The notes under the pieces were generated by a model. The model saw only the letters and a program-made list of their open reading frames with translations. It ran no database searches and had not been told where the DNA came from. From Candidatus Poseidoniaceae archaeon (GTDB lineage: Archaea > Thermoplasmatota > Poseidoniia > Poseidoniales > Poseidoniaceae), in NCBI GenBank assembly GCA_013329355.1, contig DUKK01000074.1:1-14054 (forward strand): 14,054 nucleotides of DNA. The letters run 5' to 3'. Positions 8,597 through 14,054 of this stretch are shown here, in pieces (the stretch's first letter is position 1; each line of letters opens with the position of its first letter). The position numbers and the translations under genes are program-made.

Positions 8597-9631
8597 ATGT
8601 CGGAAACGGTAAGATTTCGTGAGGTAGATTCAATTCGAGGGCTGGCTGTACTGTTAATGGTAATGGTTCATGCTGCTGCCACATGGAATCCCCATAACAC
8701 AACTCAGGATACTATGTTAGCATACCTAGTAGCTGGATTAGGCGGTCTAGCAGCCCCGCTATTCGTAACTATATTTGGCTGGGGCCTGATAAAATCGAAA
8801 TCAAGTATCAGGAGCAATTTTATCAAAGCGCTCATTCTGTTATTATTGCAATTAGTGGTTAATCTATTCTCTCCACATTTATTCCATCTATTGACTCCAG
8901 GAATACTATCACTATTCGCGTTGTTAATAATAATGAAACCGTTAATTGTTCAAATCACTAAGAATAACATCAGGACCGCATTATTTATCCTGAGTATGGC
9001 TCTAGTTTATGCCTTTTCGAATTCAATTTATTATATACAAGGTAGTAGTGATTGGAGCATTAGAGTTTCTGTTGGCGACCCATATACTCTAATTAGTCAC
9101 CTATTTTTTACTGGAACTTATCCACTATTCCCGTGGATAACGTTCGCAGTGGTTGGTGCATTCCTTGGAAGTTCCATTACGGAGGGGGGGAAAACACTTC
9201 CAAGGAATAACACCACCTTGTTACTGATAATTATAGGAATGTCCTATTGTCTTGTCTCGCTGATATTAGCCATTAAAGCGAGAGTTGTTTGGGCGCATCC
9301 TACTGAAGGATCCTACCTAAACTTCTTTCCTGCTAATATTGGCTTCATGATCGGCGCAGTGACAGGGGTGTTCATCTTCTGGTTAATTATTCAGGAGTCG
9401 CAGATGTTGTTGTTCGAATCTTGTGGTAGATTGTCCTTGACTATCTATGTCCTGCATTTTTTGCCGTTGACTTTACTTTCCAATATCGAAGATGAAGGAT
9501 ATTGGTCAGTGATGGAAGCGAGCCTGGCAGTAGTGCTATACACTACTGCCTGGCTCTTCTTCGCATTTGTCTGGAACAGGTTTCAATGGCTAACCATTGA
9601 ACGCCTGGTTCGCAGACTTTCTAGTGGGTAA
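8597..9631 (+). CDS. Polytopic membrane acyltransferase-like protein (HGSNAT/DUF1624-DUF418 type)
   Basis: The 344-residue protein is strongly hydrophobic, with about ten predicted membrane segments from residue 12 to about 330. The N-terminus REVDSIRGLAVLLMVMVHAA matches the RxxxxDxxRGxAxxxM pattern that opens the heparan-alpha-glucosaminide N-acetyltransferase-like (DUF1624) and YeiB-like (DUF418) families. The later YPLFPWITFAVVGAFLGS and GRLSLTIYVLHF segments fit the same group. Members with known function move acyl groups across or onto extracytoplasmic glycans, but the substrate here is unknown. TTG at 8588 overlaps the purQ stop and is a possible start; ATG at 8597, 5 nt after purQ, is preferred although no clear AGGTG site precedes either. 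Tight spacing suggests read-through from purLQ. Its TAA ends at 9631, directly against the last base of the convergent rhodopsin gene. Family assignment is moderate, function low. Confidence 0.72.
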   Translation: MSETVRFREVDSIRGLAVLLMVMVHAAATWNPHNTTQDTMLAYLVAGLGGLAAPLFVTIFGWGLIKSKSSIRSNFIKALILLLLQLVVNLFSPHLFHLLTPGILSLFALLIIMKPLIVQITKNNIRTALFILSMALVYAFSNSIYYIQGSSDWSIRVSVGDPYTLISHLFFTGTYPLFPWITFAVVGAFLGSSITEGGKTLPRNNTTLLLIIIGMSYCLVSLILAIKARVVWAHPTEGSYLNFFPANIGFMIGAVTGVFIFWLIIQESQMLLFESCGRLSLTIYVLHFLPLTLLSNIEDEGYWSVMEASLAVVLYTTAWLFFAFVWNRFQWLTIERLVRRLSSG

Positions 9632-10438
9632 TCACTCTTCAGATCCGGCTGCTTTGGTATCCATTGTAGCTGCATACCAAACCATCATACCGAAGGCAGT
9701 CTTGTTGACTACGTCAGCGATGTTGTAGAGGATGTTTAGCATCTCTATGTCGCCAGCGTCGCCGCCTTCGCCCATGATGAAACCGATTGGGTAGATTGCC
9801 CAACCAACGGTTAGGATGATTGCCATAGCCTTGAAAGCGAATTGTGTTCCTTCGCTTGCACCGCTAACATTCTCCTTTGCTTCACCAGCCCAAATCTCGT
9901 AGATGATGTAAATCCATGCAGCTACACCGATAGCGAACAATGGCCAGGTTAGGCCGTCGTCCATTTCTCCAGATTCTGCTAGGAAACCAGCAATTAGCAT
10001 GACTAGGGATGCTCCGAAGAGTCTCCAGAACAGTGCAGCAGTAGCAGCACCGATAGCAGCCAGAATTAGGTAGAATTCAGCAACTTGTAGTGGCACAGTA
10101 ATCAACCAGTCAATATATCGCATGACTAGCGGGGAAGTTTCGAAAGCTTCCCAGTGCTTCCTCATGTAGGTGTAGTGATACCATGCAACACCAGTAACTA
10201 GTGCAGCAACGGTCATTGATGTTCGCCACTTAGGCGCTACATTTTGGCGCTCCATCATGAAGAAAACGGTAGATGCTAGCATCATTGCAGTTGCAAGCCA
10301 GAAAGATACAGCGACCATATCGGTCTCATCCATGTATCCGTCTCCAGCTACGTTTGCACTAACGTTTCCTAATGCCAACAGGCCAAGGGTTCCGATCAAA
10401 AGCAGGCTCGATGTTCTCTTCAAATTTGATTTAAACAT
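9632..10438 (-). CDS. Proteorhodopsin-type light-driven proton pump, blue-tuned
   Basis: This is a seven-helix retinal protein of 268 residues. Helix C reads MRYIDWLITVPLQVAEFYL, giving proton acceptor D110, T114 and donor E121, equivalent to D97, T101 and E108 of green proteorhodopsin. The DTE set is typical of outward proton pumps. The spectral-tuning site (105 in proteorhodopsin) is glutamine here, Q118, which in that family predicts blue absorption. The retinal-binding lysine is K246 in NIADVVNKTAFG. H88, the partner of the primary acceptor, and R107 are present. F168 sits where antenna-binding rhodopsins have glycine, so a carotenoid antenna is not expected. Residues 1-28 look like a cleavable signal peptide ending near NVSA. 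The ATG at 10438 was chosen because a strong TATA box lies 30-38 nt upstream, inside any longer reading. No retinal-forming carotenoid oxygenase gene is in the window. Confidence 0.96.
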   Translation of the reverse strand: MFKSNLKRTSSLLLIGTLGLLALGNVSANVAGDGYMDETDMVAVSFWLATAMMLASTVFFMMERQNVAPKWRTSMTVAALVTGVAWYHYTYMRKHWEAFETSPLVMRYIDWLITVPLQVAEFYLILAAIGAATAALFWRLFGASLVMLIAGFLAESGEMDDGLTWPLFAIGVAAWIYIIYEIWAGEAKENVSGASEGTQFAFKAMAIILTVGWAIYPIGFIMGEGGDAGDIEMLNILYNIADVVNKTAFGMMVWYAATMDTKAAGSEE

Positions 10439-10467
10439 TATTCTCAAGTCGCGGTTCTCTCGTTTAG

Positions 10468-10476
10468 TATATAAAA
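10468..10476 (-). promoter_or_regulatory. Archaeal TATA box of the rhodopsin gene
   Basis: On the minus strand the 74-nt gap between the ABC gene and rhodopsin contains TTTTATATA, close to the archaeal TTTATATA consensus. Its centre near 10472 puts the expected start of transcription around 10446, about 8 nt before the ATG. No AGGTG-like site is present in that short leader, so the transcript is probably nearly leaderless. A weaker AT-rich stretch (10487-10496) lies further upstream. Confidence 0.66.
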
Positions 10477-10512
10477 GAGTGTTAAGATTTATATTACATC
10501 CATGCGTTTTCG

Positions 10513-12288
10513 CTACTTTTGGCCCGTCTGCACCTTCCATAATCTGCTGTATATTCCACCATTGTTTACTAACTCATCATGATTGCCTTTTTCTACAATC
10601 GAACCGGCATCCATAACAAGAATCTCATCACAGTTTCTTATTGTTGATAATCTGTGGGCAATGATTACAGTAGTTCGGTCTCTTGATACATATTCAATCG
10701 ACCTTTGTAAAGAGGCCTCAGTCTCATTATCTACTGCCGAGGTTGCTTCGTCTAATATTAGCAATGGGGCGTCCTTCAGAACCGCTCGAGCTATTGCTAG
10801 GCGTTGTCTTTGACCGCCAGATAGGCGATATCCTCCTTCCCCAACCATGGTTTGCCATTGGTCAGGTAGTCCGATGACGAATTCAGCAATTTCAGCAATT
10901 TTTGCCGCCTCATATACCTCTTCATCCGTAGCATTTGGATTCCCGTAGCGTATATTTTCTAATATTGTAGTTGGAAATAGGGTTATGTGTTGCTCAACTA
11001 AGGCAATAGAGGTCCGCAGGTGTTTTAATGACCAATTATCGATTTTTTCTCCACACCAGTATATGTCACCTATGTTTGGCTGAGCAAATCGCAGTATTAG
11101 TCTGGTGAGTGTGGTTTTCCCCGCACCCGTGGAGCCTACGATACCAGTGGTTTTACCTGCTGCTATTGTCAATGATAAGTCGCTGAATGTTTCCTCTCTA
11201 CCGCGATAAGCGAAGGATACCGAGTCAAAAGTAATATCACTATTTTCAACCATATTTCGTTCAGGCACATAATCGCCCTCCTTGATTTCGATCTCGGATG
11301 TTAATACATCTAGGACGCGAGTTGATGATGCCATCGCTCGCTGGTATAAATCAAAAGTTTCACCTAATCTAGTCAGAGGCCAAAGTAATCTTTGAGTCAT
11401 AAAGACCAATACAGAATATGCACCTACGGCTAACGAGCCTTCAAGGGTATACCAGCCACCAAGCAGTAATGTTGCTGTAAAACCACACAGTATTGCCATT
11501 CTTATCAGTGGGGTAAACGCAGCCGACAAACGAATTGCTTTACGATTTGCTTCACGATAGCCGTCACTAAGCATCCTCACTCTGTCTACTTCTATTTCTT
11601 CAGAAGTGAATGACTGAATGGTAGACATGCCAGATAGGTCATTTTCTAGCAGAGCATTCATCTTACCAGCAGCATTACGCACTTCGGCATATTTTGGCTC
11701 AAGACTACGTTGATACTTGAACGAGCCCCACACAATTATCGGGATTGGGATTATCGCTAACATAGCAACTTGCCATGAGATGAACAGAAACACTGCGCCA
11801 ACCACAATAACTGTAGTGGATACCTGTAAAAGGTCATTTGCGCCCTTGTCGAGGAATCGTTCCAATTGGTTGATATCGTCATTTAAGATTGCTAGAATAT
11901 CTCCTTTTTGACGCTCATCAAACCACCCCATGCCTTGTTTTTGCACGTGATTAAAGGTGTCTAGACGTAACTCATGCTGCACGGTTTGAGCAAGGTTTCG
12001 CCACAAAACGCCGTAAAAGTACTCAAAAAGTGATTCTAAACCCCAAATGGCAAATGTAAGTATTGACAATAAAACCAGTTGATTCCACGGGTCGGCTATT
12101 CCTAAGCTTGCAAGAAACGAAGCGTCTCTTAACACCACCACATCAACCGCTAAACCGATTAGTAATGGTGGCGCAAGGTCCCAAACTTTGTTTGTTACAG
12201 AACATAATGAGGCTAGACGAATCGTCTTCCTATGGCCCTTCATGTGAGACAGAAGCCTTCTGAAAGGACCAACTTCGCTCATACACAT
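10513..12288 (-). CDS. ABC-type exporter, half-transporter with fused membrane and ATPase domains (MsbA/LmrA-like)
   Basis: The 591-residue protein has an N-terminal six-helix membrane domain (about 20-325) followed by an ATPase domain. The ATPase has Walker A GSTGAGKTT (385-393), Q-loop Q433, signature LSGGQ (489-493), Walker B ILDEA with D513-E514, a D-loop SAVD, and switch histidine H545. One membrane and one ATPase unit means it must work as a dimer. Family members export lipids, lipid-linked sugars, peptides or drugs; the sequence does not show which. MCMSEVGPF gives two possible starts: ATG 12288, or ATG 12282, which is 7 nt after a GTGG (12290-12293) and has better spacing. It diverges from GGGP synthase across about 98 nt and lies upstream of rhodopsin on the same strand, but rhodopsin has its own promoter. 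A lipid-related role from the GGGP synthase neighbour is speculation. Confidence 0.92.
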   Translation of the reverse strand: MCMSEVGPFRRLLSHMKGHRKTIRLASLCSVTNKVWDLAPPLLIGLAVDVVVLRDASFLASLGIADPWNQLVLLSILTFAIWGLESLFEYFYGVLWRNLAQTVQHELRLDTFNHVQKQGMGWFDERQKGDILAILNDDINQLERFLDKGANDLLQVSTTVIVVGAVFLFISWQVAMLAIIPIPIIVWGSFKYQRSLEPKYAEVRNAAGKMNALLENDLSGMSTIQSFTSEEIEVDRVRMLSDGYREANRKAIRLSAAFTPLIRMAILCGFTATLLLGGWYTLEGSLAVGAYSVLVFMTQRLLWPLTRLGETFDLYQRAMASSTRVLDVLTSEIEIKEGDYVPERNMVENSDITFDSVSFAYRGREETFSDLSLTIAAGKTTGIVGSTGAGKTTLTRLILRFAQPNIGDIYWCGEKIDNWSLKHLRTSIALVEQHITLFPTTILENIRYGNPNATDEEVYEAAKIAEIAEFVIGLPDQWQTMVGEGGYRLSGGQRQRLAIARAVLKDAPLLILDEATSAVDNETEASLQRSIEYVSRDRTTVIIAHRLSTIRNCDEILVMDAGSIVEKGNHDELVNNGGIYSRLWKVQTGQK

Positions 12289-12332
12289 TCCACGCGGCTC
12301 TCATTGATAACTGTGTGATTAGCACCCTAAGC

Positions 12333-12342
12333 AGATATATCT
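12333..12342. promoter_or_regulatory. Palindromic TATA-like box between divergent genes
   Basis: AGATATATCT is a perfect 10-base palindrome in the middle of the gap between the ABC exporter and GGGP synthase. With the usual 26-27 nt from TATA centre to transcription start, it would start transcripts near 12364 (+) and 12311 (-). That leaves leaders of about 23 nt to ATG 12387 and about 23-29 nt to the ABC start. No other TATA-like element is visible for either gene. Use in both directions is inferred. Confidence 0.5.
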
Positions 12343-12386
12343 CCGCAACAAATATGCGTTGTAGGTTAAACCAACTGACGATTGGC

Positions 12387-13199
12387 ATGCGTCGTGATGA
12401 AGGTAGTGTTCTTTCTTACATCACAGATACGAAGGGGCGCGTCAGGCACATCACTCTAATAGATCCGGACAAACAATCACCGCAAACCGCATCAGATCGG
12501 GCATGTGTGGCGGTAGAAGCGGGTACCTCAATGATTTTTGTTGGAGGCTCTACTGATACACCTGATGAAATTGTCCATGCAACCTGTGTCGCAATACAAG
12601 AAGGGCTAGAATTGCGTGCTTTTGCTGCTAGCCAATCACCAGATGGTGACGAATTAAGATGGCAAATACCCGTAGTTCTATTCCCCGGAGGGTCCCATGC
12701 CCTATCTCCTGCAGCAGATGCTATAACATTCATGATGCTGATGAACTCTACCGACCGGCGCTTCTTAGTTGGCGAACAACTCAGGGGCGCCCCATATCTC
12801 GATAAGTTCGGCGTCGACGCGCTACCAACGGGATACTTGGTTTGTCATCCAGGAGGTAAAGTGGGCGAGGTTGGCAGTGCAGATTTACTGATGCCTAATG
12901 ATGTTGAGTTGGTAAAGGCATACTCATTAACCGCAGTAATGTTTGGTTTCAAACTACTTTATCTCGAAGCAGGCAGCGGTGCAGACAATCAGGTTAGTCC
13001 TGATTTGATTAAATCAGCCCGAACGACAGACGGCTTGACAATCATAGTCGGTGGTGGCATTAGAACTGCAGCCCAAGCGAAACTAGCTGTCGAGTCTGGT
13101 GCTGATTGGGTTGTTACCGGGACGCTGACAGAGGATGCAACGAATTTGAATGATTTGAAGAATAAGATTGCAGAAATATGCTCAGCATTAAGTGAATAA
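12387..13199 (+). CDS. Geranylgeranylglyceryl phosphate synthase
   Basis: GGGP synthase joins geranylgeranyl diphosphate to sn-glycerol-1-phosphate, forming the first ether bond of archaeal membrane lipids. It is a TIM-barrel of the PcrB/GGGPS family. Visible motifs are HITLIDPDK (21-29), FVGGS (51-55), PVVLFPGGSHALSPAADA in the centre, YLEAGSG around E194, and the phosphate-binding GGGIR (222-226) followed by GADWVVTGT. Translation could be extended to GTG 12315 or ATG 12354. ATG 12387 gives 20 residues before the first motif, as in relatives, and fits the TATA-like box at 12333-12342, which would place the transcript start after 12354. No AGGTG site is seen. At 270 residues it is longer than the usual 230-250, mainly through about 20 residues (EGLELRAFAASQSPDGDELRW region) before PVVLFPGG. 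Bacterial PcrB prefers a longer prenyl donor, so substrate length is inferred from the archaeal context. Confidence 0.94.
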   Translation: MRRDEGSVLSYITDTKGRVRHITLIDPDKQSPQTASDRACVAVEAGTSMIFVGGSTDTPDEIVHATCVAIQEGLELRAFAASQSPDGDELRWQIPVVLFPGGSHALSPAADAITFMMLMNSTDRRFLVGEQLRGAPYLDKFGVDALPTGYLVCHPGGKVGEVGSADLLMPNDVELVKAYSLTAVMFGFKLLYLEAGSGADNQVSPDLIKSARTTDGLTIIVGGGIRTAAQAKLAVESGADWVVTGTLTEDATNLNDLKNKIAEICSALSE

Positions 13200-13229
13200 T
13201 TTCTTTAGCGATTAAAATCACCTCACCTC

Positions 13230-13772
13230 ATGACGAGACTAGTTGCTGGCGCTAATGCGCCAGATATTATCCTACCAGCAGTAGACGGAAGCACATTCAA
13301 AATGGCAGATTATTTGGGCAAAAGAGTAATCTTGACATTTTTTAGATTCTCATCATGCCCCTTTTGCAACATTAGAATTAATCGGTTAGTAAAACGCTGG
13401 AATGAGTTTTCCACTGATACGGTCATGGTAGGGGTATTCGACGCAAAAATCGGCGAGCTTACCAAGCGGATGAAAAAGCACAATGCGCCATTCACAATTG
13501 TCGCTGATGAATCATATGAACACTTTGAGCGCAACTCGGTAGCCAAATCACTAGGCAGATTCCTTATCGGAGCCTTAAGATCGCCGTTAACCTTCATGCA
13601 GGCGACTCTCAAGGGCTATTTTCCTTTGACTCTGTCAATAGGTAAACTATCAATAATTCCGGTCGACATTCTGATTGACGAACAGGGCAAAGTAGTTAGA
13701 GCACATTACTGTAAAGATACGGTTGATCACATACCAATCGATGAGTTGATTGCGTTTTCTAAGGGTCAGTAA
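13230..13772 (+). CDS. Peroxiredoxin-like (AhpC/TSA-redoxin fold) protein with CPFC motif
   Basis: The 180-residue cytoplasmic protein has a thioredoxin fold. It opens with GANAPDIILPAVDGSTFKMADYLGKRVILTFFRF, as in redoxins, and carries a CxxC at C43-P-F-C46. It lacks the strict PxxxTxxC peroxidatic motif of classical peroxiredoxins: the T position is F40 and the P position is T36. It therefore fits the PRX-like redoxin group (compare CPFC-containing AhpC/TSA_2-type proteins) better than a true 2-Cys peroxiredoxin. The second half contains VDILIDEQGKVVRAHY, the usual redoxin beta hairpin. A role in peroxide or disulfide reduction is likely but the partner is unknown. ATG 13230 follows GGGP synthase by 30 nt and they may share a transcript. 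No ribosome binding site is present; instead the sequence ATCACCTCACCTC directly precedes the start. Confidence 0.86.
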   Translation: MTRLVAGANAPDIILPAVDGSTFKMADYLGKRVILTFFRFSSCPFCNIRINRLVKRWNEFSTDTVMVGVFDAKIGELTKRMKKHNAPFTIVADESYEHFERNSVAKSLGRFLIGALRSPLTFMQATLKGYFPLTLSIGKLSIIPVDILIDEQGKVVRAHYCKDTVDHIPIDELIAFSKGQ

Positions 13773-13790
13773 TATCACCTTTAGGGAGCA

Positions 13791-14054
13791 TCATGTGGCA
13801 ATGTGCCCGGGGATTCGCGTTACTAATTCCTCCACTGAATTTAGACGCTTTCTTGCGCGTGGCGGGAATGGGGCCATCCCAGCTAATACTTGTGAACACC
13901 AGTAAACAGTACGTCCTTTTAATGCAACAAGCCACTTGTCTAATGAATCCTTGTCAGATTTAATTTGCTGATAATTATCTAACGCGGTAAGAATCTCATT
14001 AGCCCACGGGTGGCCATCTGAATCAAATACGCCCGATTGTTCAGAGCGCTCTAC
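13791..14054 (-). CDS. Unrecognised protein, C-terminal 87 residues (gene cut by the window edge)
   Basis: Reading the minus strand from base 14054 gives an uninterrupted frame of 87 codons ending in TGA (13793-13791), starting VERSEQSGVFDSDGHPWANE and ending ELVTRIPGHIAT. The only internal ATG is at codon 60, so the true start lies beyond the window. The frame's codon choice (AAT, GAT, TTA, GTA) matches the other genes, and it explains the last 260 bases, which hold no plus-strand gene. The product looks soluble: no membrane segment, charged, with a basic proline-rich PFPPRARKRL segment. I do not recognise the family. The gene is convergent with the peroxiredoxin-like gene, whose stop lies 18 nt away. 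Being a real gene is likely; the function is unknown. Confidence 0.7.
   Translation of the reverse strand, partial: VERSEQSGVFDSDGHPWANEILTALDNYQQIKSDKDSLDKWLVALKGRTVYWCSQVLAGMAPFPPRARKRLNSVEELVTRIPGHIAT

Noticed and set aside
10487..10496. Second AT-rich TATA-like stretch upstream of rhodopsin
   Set aside because: Weaker match to consensus than 10468-10476; kept only as an alternative, not a separate promoter.
10439..10540. N-terminal extension of rhodopsin by 34 residues to ATG 10540
   Set aside because: The extension runs through the TATA box and into the 3' end of the ABC gene; a signal peptide begins cleanly at 10438.
10882..10899. Exact tandem 9-base repeat TTCAGCAAT twice
   Set aside because: It encodes the in-frame IAEIAE helix of the ABC ATPase domain and has only two copies; not a functional repeat array.
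12315..12386. GGGP synthase start at GTG 12315 or ATG 12354
   Set aside because: Both would lie upstream of the transcript start predicted from the TATA-like box, and relatives have only about 20 residues before the ITLIDPDK motif.
13110..13220. Short minus-strand frame preceded by GAGGTGAGGTGA
   Set aside because: About 33 codons starting at GTG, antisense to the GGGP synthase end, with no recognisable product; the strong ribosome-site-like repeat alone is not enough.

Overview
The window looks like chromosome from a marine planktonic archaeon, most likely a Marine Group II/III euryarchaeon (Poseidoniales-like). Three things point there. First, a geranylgeranylglyceryl phosphate synthase, the committed enzyme of archaeal ether-lipid synthesis, lies at 12387-13199. 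Second, expression signals look archaeal: AGGTG-type ribosome binding sites 5-6 nt before starts, and TTTATATA-like boxes upstream of the rhodopsin gene and between the two divergent genes near 12340. Third, a proteorhodopsin-type proton pump sits beside bacterial-type housekeeping genes, a mix known from these groups. Some Bacteroidetes also carry a GGGPS-like enzyme plus rhodopsin, so the assignment is strong but not certain. The DNA is moderately AT-rich by eye. No tRNA, rRNA, CRISPR array, insertion sequence or phage gene is visible.

Left block (1-8591, all +): the 3' part of a molybdopterin molybdotransferase gene (moeA), an RluA-family pseudouridine synthase 8 nt after it, the full-length excision-repair ATPase UvrA, then purL and purQ overlapping by 4 nt (ATGA). 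PurL has a PurS-like N-terminal region but no glutaminase domain, so the adjacent PurQ should supply ammonia for the fourth step of purine synthesis.

Middle block (8597-12288): a polytopic membrane acyltransferase-like protein (+) ends on the base next to the end of a blue-tuned, light-driven proton pump (-). The rhodopsin has its own strong TATA box 30-38 nt before its ATG, implying a very short leader. Upstream of it, on the same strand, is an ABC half-exporter.

Right block (12289-14054): about 98 nt separate the ABC exporter (-) from GGGP synthase (+). In the middle is a palindromic AGATATATCT that could act as a TATA box in both directions. A thioredoxin-fold peroxiredoxin-like protein follows GGGP synthase. 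At the right edge is the 87-codon C-terminal part of an unrecognised gene on the minus strand.

Most of the window is recognisable metabolism and repair. The most distinctive part is 8.6-13.2 kb, where membrane genes (acyltransferase-like, rhodopsin, ABC exporter, ether-lipid synthase) cluster around two well-defined archaeal promoters. I do not see convincing evidence of a wholly undescribed system. No interval without a gene exceeds about 100 nt.
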